Positions 13,897 to 21,336 of a stretch of 32,296 nucleotides of DNA are shown one piece after another; the stretch's first letter is position 1; every line of letters starts with the position of its first letter. The notes beneath the pieces were generated by a model. It was not told where the DNA came from. It was given only the letters and a program-made list of their open reading frames with translations, and did not search any database. Origin of the DNA: Paracoccus sp. (in: a-proteobacteria) (lineage in GTDB: Bacteria; Pseudomonadota; Alphaproteobacteria; Rhodobacterales; Rhodobacteraceae); NCBI GenBank assembly GCA_030538705.1, contig JAUNTL010000006.1, positions 1-32,296 of the forward strand. The letters are read 5' to 3'. A program made the translations under genes and the position numbers.

Positions 13897-15087
13897 ATGT
13901 CGCAGACCGGATTTCTCAGCCACATCACTTCGACCCTGCAAGAGATCGAGGCGGCCGGGCTTTTCAAGCGCGAGCGGCTGATTACGTCACCACAGGGGGC
14001 GCATATCACGGTCGGGGGGCGCGGGTTGATTAACCTGTGCGCGAACAACTATCTCGGGCTGGCGGATGATCCGCGCCTGATTGCGGCCGCGCAGCGGGCG
14101 CTGGACGGGCATGGTTTCGGCATGGCCTCGGTGCGCTTTATCTGCGGCACGCAGGATCTGCACCGCGCGCTGGAAAGCCGGATCGCCGCGTTTCTGGGGA
14201 TGGATGATTCGATCCTCTTTGCCGCCTGTTTCGACGCCAATGGCGGGCTGTTCGAACCGCTTCTGGGGCCGCAGGATGCGGTGATTTCGGACGCGCTCAA
14301 TCATGCCTCGATCATCGACGGCATCCGGCTGTGCAAGGCGCGGCGCTATCGCTATGCCAATTCCGACATGAACGATCTTGAGACACAGCTCAGGGCCGCG
14401 CGGGCGGATGGGGCGCGCTTTGTCATGATCGCGACGGATGGCGTCTTTTCGATGGATGGCTATCTGGCCAGGCTGCCCGAAATCTGTGCGCTGGCGGAAA
14501 AATACGATGCGCTGACCATGGTGGATGACTGTCATGCGACCGGTTTCATGGGGCCGCAGGGGCGCGGGACGCCGGCCCATCACGGGGTTCGCGTCGATCT
14601 CGTCACTGGCACGCTGGGCAAGGCGCTTGGCGGCGCGCTTGGCGGGTTCATCGCCGGGCCGCAGCCGGTCATCGACCTGCTGCGTCAGCGCGCGCGGCCC
14701 TATCTCTTCTCCAACGCATTGCCGCCCGCCATCGTCGCGGCCGGGCTGGCCGCCATTGATATCATCGAGGGGGCGGATGACCTGCGCGCACAGCTTTTCG
14801 ACAATGCCGCCTATTGGCGCGCGGGGCTGAGGGATGCCGGATTTGAGCTGCTGCCGGGCGGGCATCCGATCATCCCCGTCATGACCGGCGAGGCACGGCT
14901 GGCGCAGGATATGGCGGCCGCGCTTTATGCGCGCGGGGTCCATGTGTCGGGCTTTTTCTTTCCGGTCGTGCCGCAGGGGCAGGCGCGCATCCGCACCCAG
15001 ATGAACGCCCGGCTCAGCCGCGATGATCTGGACACCGCACTGGATGCGTTCCGCGTGGCGGGCCGTGAAACGGGGGTGATCGGATGA
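13897..15087 (+). CDS. kbl: Glycine C-acetyltransferase (2-amino-3-ketobutyrate CoA ligase)
   Basis: PLP enzyme that splits 2-amino-3-ketobutyrate with CoA into glycine and acetyl-CoA, the second step of threonine breakdown. The 396-residue protein starts [10 protein letters not shown] after a perfect AGGAGG (13886-13891); 17 in-frame upstream codons are rejected on that basis. Features: [18 protein letters not shown] (substrate loop), [19 protein letters not shown], the cofactor region [29 protein letters not shown] and the Schiff-base lysine in [10 protein letters not shown] (K242). [20 protein letters not shown] near the C-terminus is typical of the alpha-oxoamine synthase family. Length equals the E. 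coli enzyme (398). The stop overlaps tdh by 4 bases. Confidence 0.95.
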   Translation: MSQTGFLSHITSTLQEIEAAGLFKRERLITSPQGAHITVGGRGLINLCANNYLGLADDPRLIAAAQRALDGHGFGMASVRFICGTQDLHRALESRIAAFLGMDDSILFAACFDANGGLFEPLLGPQDAVISDALNHASIIDGIRLCKARRYRYANSDMNDLETQLRAARADGARFVMIATDGVFSMDGYLARLPEICALAEKYDALTMVDDCHATGFMGPQGRGTPAHHGVRVDLVTGTLGKALGGALGGFIAGPQPVIDLLRQRARPYLFSNALPPAIVAAGLAAIDIIEGADDLRAQLFDNAAYWRAGLRDAGFELLPGGHPIIPVMTGEARLAQDMAAALYARGVHVSGFFFPVVPQGQARIRTQMNARLSRDDLDTALDAFRVAGRETGVIG

Positions 15088-16115
15088 TGAAGGCTCTGGT
15101 CAAGACGCGGCCCGAACCCGGCCTGTGGATGGAGACGCGGCCCATCCCCGAAATCGGGCCGGACGATGTGCTGATCCGCATCCGCAAGACCGGCATCTGC
15201 GGCACCGATATCCATATCTGGAACTGGGACGAATGGGCGGCGCGCACCGTGCCCGTCGGGCTGGTCACCGGGCATGAGTTCGCCGGCGAGATCGTCGAGA
15301 CGGGCGCCAATGTGCGCGGGCTTGCCATCGGTCAGCGCTGCTCGGGCGAGGGGCATCTGATCGGCAGGGATTCGCGGCAGAGCCGCGCCGGCAAGTTCCA
15401 CCTTGACCCGGAAACGCGCGGCATCGGCGTGAACGAACCGGGCGCATTCGCCCAATATCTCCGCCTGCCGGCATTCAACGTCGTGCCGCTTTCTGACGAG
15501 ATCGACGACGAGATCGGCGCGATCCTCGACCCGCTGGGCAATGCGGTTCATACTGCGCTGTCCTTTGATCTGATCGGCGAGGATGTGCTGATTACCGGCG
15601 CCGGCCCGATCGGCATCATGGCGGCCGCCGTCGCCCGCCATGTCGGCGCGCGCCATGTTGTCATCACGGATATCAATCAGGACCGTCTGGATCTGGCCGC
15701 CCGCGTGGCCGATGTCACGCCGGTCAATGTCGCCCGCCAGGATCTGCGCGAGGTCGAGGGCGCGCTGCGCATGAAACAGGGCTTTGATATCGGCATGGAG
15801 ATGTCGGGCAGTCAGGCCGCACTCGACCAGATGGTCGAAAATATGGTCATGGGCGGGCGTATCGCCATGCTGGGCATCCCGCCCGGAAAATCGCCCGTGG
15901 ACTGGAGCAGGATCGTATTCAAGGCGATCACCATCACCGGGGTCTATGGCCGCCAGATATTCGAGACATGGTACAAGATGATCGCCATGCTGGAAAACGG
16001 GCTGGATGTGCGCGGCGTTATCACCCACCGCTTTGACGTGGACCAGTTTGCCCAAGGCTTTGACGTCATGCGTGGCGGCGCCAGCGGCAAGGTCGTGCTG
16101 GACTGGACCGGCTGA
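15084..16115 (+). CDS. tdh: L-threonine 3-dehydrogenase lacking structural-zinc cysteines
   Basis: NAD-dependent oxidation of L-threonine to 2-amino-3-ketobutyrate, feeding Kbl. The 343-residue medium-chain dehydrogenase begins [16 protein letters not shown]. Catalytic zinc ligands are visible in [16 protein letters not shown] (Cys), GHEFAGE (His, Glu) and the [12 protein letters not shown] region. The Rossmann motif is [37 protein letters not shown] and [11 protein letters not shown] match the E. coli protein closely. However, the four structural-zinc cysteines of E. coli Tdh (93, 96, 99, 107) align with G94, S97, S100 and D108 here, with the loop length unchanged. The second metal site is therefore absent. 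It is translationally coupled to kbl. Confidence 0.93.
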   Translation: MMKALVKTRPEPGLWMETRPIPEIGPDDVLIRIRKTGICGTDIHIWNWDEWAARTVPVGLVTGHEFAGEIVETGANVRGLAIGQRCSGEGHLIGRDSRQSRAGKFHLDPETRGIGVNEPGAFAQYLRLPAFNVVPLSDEIDDEIGAILDPLGNAVHTALSFDLIGEDVLITGAGPIGIMAAAVARHVGARHVVITDINQDRLDLAARVADVTPVNVARQDLREVEGALRMKQGFDIGMEMSGSQAALDQMVENMVMGGRIAMLGIPPGKSPVDWSRIVFKAITITGVYGRQIFETWYKMIAMLENGLDVRGVITHRFDVDQFAQGFDVMRGGASGKVVLDWTG

Positions 16116-16137
16116 GCGGGCTGTGGAACCCGCGAAA

Positions 16138-16149
16138 CCCCGCGCGGGG
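16138..16149. terminator. GC palindrome after tdh
   Basis: CCCCGCGCGGGG, 22 bases after the tdh stop. The loop would be GCGC and there is no T-run. It may terminate kbl-tdh and, from the other side, the convergent regulator gene. Weak evidence. Confidence 0.3.
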
Positions 16150-16304
16150 CGTTCAGGCCGCTGACGGGACCGGGGGCGGGATGCGCGCTGCGGTGACACC
16201 ACGCATGCGGCCCCTGCGGGATCGCCTGCCGGTCCGGGCGCGCCTCGGGGGCCGGACAATGCGGGCAAGTGACCCGCCCAGAGGTCATATTACCGGCCCG
16301 CGCC

Positions 16305-16775
16305 CTAGAGCAGCCGGTTCAGCTCGGCCGGGCGGTTTTCCAGGATGCGCTCCATCGAGAACAGGCCCGTCACCTTGTCGAACTGGAACCCGTCGATCAG
16401 CCGCTGGTAAAAGCGGTCATAGCCCGCCATGCCCTGCGTCACGACCTTCAGCAAATAGTCCCATTCCCCGCCGATCCGGTGAAAGTCGATGACCTCGGGC
16501 AGGCTCTGGACATGGCGGGAAAAGCGCTCCACCCAGTCGCGCGAGTGCTGCCGGGTGCGGATCATGACAAAGACCGTCAGATCCAGCCCCAGTGCCGCCA
16601 GATCGACACGTGCCTGCGATCCGTTCAGGATGCCCGCAGCCTGCAACGCCTGCAACCGCCGCCAGCAGGCGTTTTGCGACAGGCCGATCCGTTCGGCCAG
16701 TTCGCGCTGCGACAGGCCCGAGTCGCGCTGAAGCGCGGTCAGGATACGCAGATCAATGATATCGCATTTCCTCAT
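16305..16775 (-). CDS. Lrp/AsnC-family transcriptional regulator
   Basis: A 156-residue DNA-binding regulator that probably senses an amino acid. The start MRKCDIIDLRILTALQRDSG is chosen over ATGs 4 and 21 codons upstream because Lrp proteins open with this D-x-x-D-xx-IL pattern. The HTH spans residues 20-45 (LSQRELAERIGLSQNACWRR LQ), followed by the beta strand linker (ILNGSQARVDLAALGLD) and the RAM ligand-binding domain (VFVMIRTRQHSRDWVERFSR; VIDFHRIGGEWDYLLKVV; GLFSMERIL). The MERILEN end is typical of the family branch near Lrp/BkdR. It is convergent with kbl-tdh and divergent from the class V PLP enzyme. Likely targets are both neighbours, by position. Confidence 0.9.
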   Translation of the reverse strand: MRKCDIIDLRILTALQRDSGLSQRELAERIGLSQNACWRRLQALQAAGILNGSQARVDLAALGLDLTVFVMIRTRQHSRDWVERFSRHVQSLPEVIDFHRIGGEWDYLLKVVTQGMAGYDRFYQRLIDGFQFDKVTGLFSMERILENRPAELNRLL

Positions 16776-16882
16776 ATATCCGATCATATGACAACTGATC
16801 AACAATAAACAGATAAAATCTTTCACCCATGATCGCATGATTCCGCGATATCATCATGTGAATATCATGAAACGGCGATCAC
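16776..16882. promoter_or_regulatory. Divergent AT-rich control region with ATCAT/ATGAT repeats
   Basis: Between the Lrp-type gene and the PLP enzyme. It is strongly AT-rich and holds repeated ATCAT or ATGAT words: GATCATATG, CATGATCGCATGATTCC, GATATCATCATG and AATATCATG. Iterated short motifs over about 100 bases suit cooperative binding by Lrp octamers or dimers. Exact operators and promoter boxes were not resolved. Confidence 0.45.
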
Positions 16883-18343
16883 ATGACACCAGACGCGGAC
16901 CTGCTTGCCCCCTTCCTTGCGACCATCGACCCGGCCGATCCCTTGCCCGGCCTGCGCGCCGGGCTGATCGGGGAAGGGATCTCGATCCCCGGCCCGTTCG
17001 GGGCAAAGCCGCTGATCTATGCCGATTACACCGCCTCGGGCCGGGCCTTGTGTCAGGTCGAGGATTTCATCCAGACCCATGTCCTGCCGTTTTATGCCAA
17101 CAGCCATACCGAGGCGTCCTTTTGCGGCGAGCGGATGACCAGAATGCGCCGCGCGGCGCGTGCGGTGATCGCGGATGCCTGCAACGCCGGCGCGGAACAT
17201 GCGGTGGTGTTCTGCGGTGCGGGTGCCACGGCCGGGATCAACCGGCTGGTCGCGCTCCTGGGGGCGGGACCGGGCGCGCGGGTGATCCTCGGGCCGTATG
17301 AGCATCATTCCAACCTGCTGCCATGGCGCGAAAGCGGCGCCGAGGTGATCGAGCTGGACGAGGACGCCAACGGCGGGCCGGACCGCGCCGGGCTGGCCGC
17401 CGCGCTGGCGGGTGCCCCTGCCGGAATGCCGGTGATCTGCGCATTCTCGGCCGCCTCGAACATCACCGGAGAGATTGCGGATGTCACCGCGCTGACCCGG
17501 CAGGTCCGCGCCGGCGGGGGGCGCATCGTGTGGGATTACGCCGGCGGCGGCCCCTATCTGCCCATCGACATGACGCCCGCGCCGGATGCCGCCATCGACG
17601 CGGTGGTGATCTCGCCCCATAAATTCGCGGGCGGGCCGGGCGCCTCGGGCGTCATGATCCTGCGCCGCGATGCCGTGACGACAGAGCGGCCAAGCTGGCC
17701 CGGCGGCGGCACGGTGCGCTTTGTCTCGCCCGCTGGGCAGGATTACAGCCCCAGCATCGAGGCCCGCGAAGAGGCCGGCACCCCGAATGTCATCGGCGAT
17801 CTGCGCGCGGCACTGGCTTTTCTGGTCAAGCAGGCCATCGGCCCGGCGCGCATGGCGGCGGCCAATGCCGCGCTGATGCAGCGCGCGCTTGCGGCCTGGG
17901 GGGACCAGCCGCGGATCGAGCTTCTTGGCCCGGCAGATCGCCCGAGGCTGCCGATCCTTGCCTTTCGGCTGCGCGACGGGTGCGGCGGATATGTCCATCA
18001 TCAGATGGTGACGCGGATGCTGTCCGACCTTTACGGCATTCAGGCGCGGGGTGGCTGCGCCTGTGCGGGGCCCTATGTCCACCGCCTGCTGGGCATCGGG
18101 GCCGCCGATTCCGAACGCATGCGCGCCGCGATCATGGCCGGTGACGAAATCGAAAAGCCGGGCTTTATCCGCCTCAATCTGTCGGCACTGATGTCCGAGG
18201 GCAAGGTCGACACCATCCTGTCGGCGGTGATCGAGCTGTCGCAGACCGCGCCCGACCTTGCGCATCTGTATCGCTGTGATCCCGGCCGCGCGATCTTTTC
18301 GCCCGCCGGGGCGTCACCGGTGCCGGCAAGCCTCAGCGCCTGA
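16883..18343 (+). CDS. Class V aminotransferase / cysteine desulfurase-like PLP enzyme
   Basis: A 486-residue fold-type I PLP enzyme. IYADYTASGRAL and FYANSHTEASFCGERMTRMR match the N-terminal substrate-binding region of class V enzymes. The PLP lysine is in ISPHKFAGGPGASG (K247). RGGCACAGPYVHRLLG near residue 390 contains a Cys where cysteine desulfurases and selenocysteine lyases carry the persulfide Cys. It is longer than SufS or IscS (about 400) because of an extended C-terminal tail after residue 430. No suf or isc genes are nearby, and the divergent Lrp-type regulator argues for amino-acid catabolism. A desulfurase, a lyase or a transaminase are all possible; no gene symbol is given. 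Confidence 0.8.
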   Translation: MTPDADLLAPFLATIDPADPLPGLRAGLIGEGISIPGPFGAKPLIYADYTASGRALCQVEDFIQTHVLPFYANSHTEASFCGERMTRMRRAARAVIADACNAGAEHAVVFCGAGATAGINRLVALLGAGPGARVILGPYEHHSNLLPWRESGAEVIELDEDANGGPDRAGLAAALAGAPAGMPVICAFSAASNITGEIADVTALTRQVRAGGGRIVWDYAGGGPYLPIDMTPAPDAAIDAVVISPHKFAGGPGASGVMILRRDAVTTERPSWPGGGTVRFVSPAGQDYSPSIEAREEAGTPNVIGDLRAALAFLVKQAIGPARMAAANAALMQRALAAWGDQPRIELLGPADRPRLPILAFRLRDGCGGYVHHQMVTRMLSDLYGIQARGGCACAGPYVHRLLGIGAADSERMRAAIMAGDEIEKPGFIRLNLSALMSEGKVDTILSAVIELSQTAPDLAHLYRCDPGRAIFSPAGASPVPASLSA

Positions 18344-18344
18344 A

Positions 18345-18372
18345 CAAGGCACGCCGGTCTGACGCCGCCTTG
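18345..18372 (+). terminator. Possible hairpin after the PLP enzyme
   Basis: CAAGGC (18345-18350) and GCCTTG (18367-18372) form a 6-bp stem with a 16-base loop, two bases after the stop. It is weak and followed by CTTGACAG, with no T-run. Confidence 0.3.
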
Positions 18373-18446
18373 CTTGACAGCGCCCGGCCCGGCGGCCAGT
18401 TGACCGTTTATCGCCGGCCCCTCTGATCGCCGGCCCGGGACAGATC

Positions 18447-19775
18447 ATGCAGCGCCAAGACATCACCAACCGCCGGGTTCTGAACATCGCCCTGCCGATT
18501 CTTGTGTCGAATGCCACGATCCCGCTGCTGGGGCTGGTTGATACGGCGGTGATCGGACAGATGGGCATGGCCGCCCCGATCGGCGCGGTGGGCGTGGGGG
18601 GCGTGATCCTCAGCACCGTTTATATGCTGTTCACCTTTTTGCGGATGGGCACCTCGGGGCTGACGGCGCAGGCATATGGGCGCGGCGACCGGGCGGGGGC
18701 GGCGATGGTGCTGTATCGCGCGCTTCTGATCGCGGCGGTCTGCGGGGCGGCGATGATCGTGCTGCATGTGCCGGTTCTCGCGGGTGCCTTTGCGCTGTCG
18801 CCCGCCTCGGACGAGGTCGAGGGGCTTGCCCGGCAATATGTCGCGATCCGCATCTGGGGTGCGCCGGCGACAATCGCGCTTTATGCGCTGACCGGCTGGC
18901 TGATCGCGCTGGAACGGGCGCGCGCGGTTCTGATCCTGCAATTATGGATCAATCTGATCAACATCGCGCTGGATATCGTCTTTGTCATCGGGCTGGATCT
19001 GGGTGTGCCGGGCGTCGCGGCGGCGACGCTGATCGGGGAATGGGCGGGCCTTGCCCTGGGTCTGTGGCTGTGCCGCGATGCCTTTGCGCGCGGTCTGCGC
19101 GCGCCCCTGTCACAGATTGCCGAGCGCATGGCGCTGCGCGAGACCATGGTGATGAACACCGATCTGATGCTGCGCTCGGCGCTGTTGCAGTTCAGCTATC
19201 TGTCCTTTGTCTTTCTGTCGGCCGGGCGGGGCGATATCAGCCTTGCCGCCAATCAGGTGCTGCTGCAATTCCTGCACCTGTTTTCCTATATGCTGGACGC
19301 TTTCGCCTTTTCGGCCGAGGCGCTTGTCGGTCAGGCCATCGGCGCGCGCGCCCTTGCGGCCCTGCGCCGGGCCGCGATCCTGTCCGGGCTGTGGGGCTTT
19401 GGCGGCAGCCTGCTGCTGACGGCGGCGGCGGTGCTGGGCGGGCCAGAGCTGATCGCGCTGATGACCGCCTCGCCCGAGGTCCGGGCCGAGGCGATGCGCT
19501 ATCTTCCGTGGATCTGGCTGCTGCCGCTGGCAAGCTTTGGCAGCTATATCCTTGACGGTATCTTTATCGGCGCGACCCTGTCGCGGCAGATGCGCAACGT
19601 CATGGCGCTGTCGCTGTTGGCCTATCTCGTGACGGTCGGGATCGGGCTGCCGCTTATCGGCACTCATGCACTATGGCTGGGAATGATCGCGCTGAACCTT
19701 GCGCGCACGGTGCTGATGGCGCGCGCCTATCCACAGGTCGAGGCCCGCGCGGCATCCGGCGGGACGCGCTTTTGA
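18447..19775 (+). CDS. MATE-family multidrug/metabolite exporter
   Basis: A 442-residue inner-membrane cation antiporter of the MATE family, closest in feel to the DinF branch. It has about 12 hydrophobic segments in two six-helix halves. IALPILVSNATIPLLGLVDT near residue 14 is the MATE first-helix signature, with AVIGQMG following. GTSGLTAQAYGRGD near residue 70 and the corresponding second-half AFAFSAEALVGQAIGARAL near residue 285 are the repeated family motifs. The substrate is unknown. A promoter was not resolved in the 103 bases ahead. The XRE-cupin regulator gene follows 63 bases later on the same strand and could control it. Confidence 0.9.
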   Translation: MQRQDITNRRVLNIALPILVSNATIPLLGLVDTAVIGQMGMAAPIGAVGVGGVILSTVYMLFTFLRMGTSGLTAQAYGRGDRAGAAMVLYRALLIAAVCGAAMIVLHVPVLAGAFALSPASDEVEGLARQYVAIRIWGAPATIALYALTGWLIALERARAVLILQLWINLINIALDIVFVIGLDLGVPGVAAATLIGEWAGLALGLWLCRDAFARGLRAPLSQIAERMALRETMVMNTDLMLRSALLQFSYLSFVFLSAGRGDISLAANQVLLQFLHLFSYMLDAFAFSAEALVGQAIGARALAALRRAAILSGLWGFGGSLLLTAAAVLGGPELIALMTASPEVRAEAMRYLPWIWLLPLASFGSYILDGIFIGATLSRQMRNVMALSLLAYLVTVGIGLPLIGTHALWLGMIALNLARTVLMARAYPQVEARAASGGTRF

Positions 19776-19838
19776 CTTGCCTTGCGCGGGACGCGGCTGT
19801 CATGGAATAGGCGCAGGCCGGACCCAGCAAGGAACCGC

Positions 19839-20399
19839 ATGAGCAATCGCAGCGATATTCACGCCCGCCTCGCCACCGCGCTGAAAGAGGCGCGCAAGGC
19901 CCGCGGCCTCAGCCTTGAGGCAGTGTCACGGCTGTCCGGCGTCAGCCGCTCGATGGTCAGTCAGATCGAGCGGGGCGAATCCAGCCCCACGGTGGCCACG
20001 CTGTGGAACCTGACGCGCGCGCTTCAGGTCGATTTCGCCGGCCTGCTGGAACCGCGCGACAGCGCCCGGATCGACGTCACCCGCGCCGGGGCCGCCCCGG
20101 TCATCGGCGGGCATGTGCAGGGCGTGACCATCCGCATCCTGTCCCCCCCCGAGACCGCCGGCGAACACGAGGTCTATGACCTCAGCTTTCGGCAGGGCAC
20201 GCAGCTGCAAAGCGAGCCGCACAGCCCCGGCTGTCACGAACATTTGACCGTGCTGGAGGGGCTGCTGGACGTCACCTCGGGCAAAGAGGTCGAACGCCTT
20301 GGCCCCGGCGATACGGCACGCTATGCCGCCGACCGGCCCCATTCCATCGCCGCCCCTGATGGCCCCGCGCGGGCGATCCTGATCGTTCAGAACAGCTAG
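19839..20399 (+). CDS. XRE-cupin transcriptional regulator
   Basis: A 186-residue regulator with an N-terminal XRE helix-turn-helix (residues 8-65: LKEARKARGLSLEAVSRLSG, VSRSMVSQIERGESSPTVAT) and a C-terminal cupin (about 105-183: SEPHSPGCHEHLTVLEGLLD, LGPGDTARYAADRPHSI). The start at 19839 follows CAAGGAACC; earlier in-frame codons lack a ribosome site. Proteins of this architecture usually repress or activate neighbouring metabolic or transport genes in response to a small ligand in the cupin. Candidate targets are the MATE gene before it and the fabI-like operon after it. Confidence 0.9.
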   Translation: MSNRSDIHARLATALKEARKARGLSLEAVSRLSGVSRSMVSQIERGESSPTVATLWNLTRALQVDFAGLLEPRDSARIDVTRAGAAPVIGGHVQGVTIRILSPPETAGEHEVYDLSFRQGTQLQSEPHSPGCHEHLTVLEGLLDVTSGKEVERLGPGDTARYAADRPHSIAAPDGPARAILIVQNS

Positions 20400-20477
20400 G
20401 CTGTGACCCCGGGGCCTGATCGCATACAGCCGGGCCGCCCGCGCGGAATGGCAGATTTGCACTGCCCCCGGCCCTGT

Positions 20478-20507
20478 GTCACGGTTCTGCCGTGTTCCCG
20501 TCACGGG
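20478..20507 (+). promoter_or_regulatory. Candidate operator ahead of the fabI-like operon
   Basis: GTCACGG occurs twice (20478 and 20500), 22 bases or about two helical turns apart. The first copy is part of the inverted repeat CACGG-TTCTG-CCGTG (20480-20494), and the second is within CCCG-TCA-CGGG. This would suit a dimeric repressor such as the XRE-cupin protein encoded just upstream. Confidence 0.4.
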
Positions 20508-20557
20508 GATGATGCACGGCGCTGCGAAGGTCGCGCCGAACCAACCGGAGGGTGGCG

Positions 20558-21322
20558 ATGTTCTCGCTTGCCGGCAAGAAAGCCCTGATCGTCGGGGTTG
20601 CCAATGAAAGCTCAATCGCCTGGGGCTGCGCGCAGGCGATGCGCGCCCAGGGCGCCGATCTCGCCATCACATGGCTGAATGACAAGGCCGAGGCCCATGT
20701 CCGGCCGCTGGCCGAGCGTCTGGACGCGCGGATCAAGGCGCCGCTGGATGTGTCGCAGCCCGGCCAGCTTGAGGCCGTATTCGAGCAGATCACCCAAAGC
20801 TGGGGCCGGCTGGACATACTGCTCCATTCGATCGCCTTTGCCCCGCGCAAGGATCTGCACGGCCGCGTCATCGACTGCTCGGCCGAGGGGTTCGCGCAGG
20901 CCATGGATATCTCGGTCCATTCCTTTCTGCGCATGATCCGTCTGGCAGAACCGCTGATGTTGCAGGGCGGCACCTGCCTGTCGGTCTCGTTCATGGGGTC
21001 GTCCCGCGTGGTCGAGAATTACAACATGATGGGACCGGTCAAGGCAGCACTGGAAAGTGCCGTGCGCTATGCCGCCGCCGAACTCGGCCCTTCGGGGATC
21101 ACCGTCCATGCCCTGTCGCCCGGCCCGCTCGAGACGCGCGCGGCCTCGGGTCTGGATCATTTCGATGCCCTGATGCGCGACGCGACCGAACGCGCGCCGG
21201 CGCGCCGGCTGGCCACCATCGCCGAGGTCGGCGCAATGGCCGCATTCCTTGCCTCGGACGAGGCGCGCGGCCTGACCGGCGGCATTCATGCCATCGACGG
21301 CGGTTATTCCATCATCGCCTGA
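20558..21322 (+). CDS. FabI-like enoyl reductase of the SDR superfamily
   Basis: A 254-residue NAD(P)-dependent reductase close to enoyl-ACP reductase FabI. The ATG at 20558 is used because CGGAGGG sits 6-10 bases upstream; a GTG two codons earlier is possible. Features: [17 protein letters not shown] (FabI nucleotide motif), [12 protein letters not shown], and catalytic Y155 and K162 ([14 protein letters not shown]-x6-K). The Tyr that E. coli FabI has at 146 aligns with F145 (VSFMGSSR). [12 protein letters not shown] is the C-terminal motif. The gene leads a run with DUF3141 (14-base gap) and CoA-transferase genes, so it is more likely a pathway-specific enoyl reductase than the housekeeping FabI. 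Confidence 0.85.
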   Translation: MFSLAGKKALIVGVANESSIAWGCAQAMRAQGADLAITWLNDKAEAHVRPLAERLDARIKAPLDVSQPGQLEAVFEQITQSWGRLDILLHSIAFAPRKDLHGRVIDCSAEGFAQAMDISVHSFLRMIRLAEPLMLQGGTCLSVSFMGSSRVVENYNMMGPVKAALESAVRYAAAELGPSGITVHALSPGPLETRAASGLDHFDALMRDATERAPARRLATIAEVGAMAAFLASDEARGLTGGIHAIDGGYSIIA

Positions 21323-21336
21323 ACCGAGGAACCGAC

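Noticed and set aside
16790-16806. TTGATCAGTTGTCA on the minus strand as an FNR site
   Set aside because: The second half-site does not match ATCAA or GTCAA; better explained as part of the Lrp-type control region.
18374-18402. TTGACA as -35 of a MATE gene promoter
   Set aside because: No acceptable -10 at 16-18 bases; the next TA-rich hexamer is 26 bases away.
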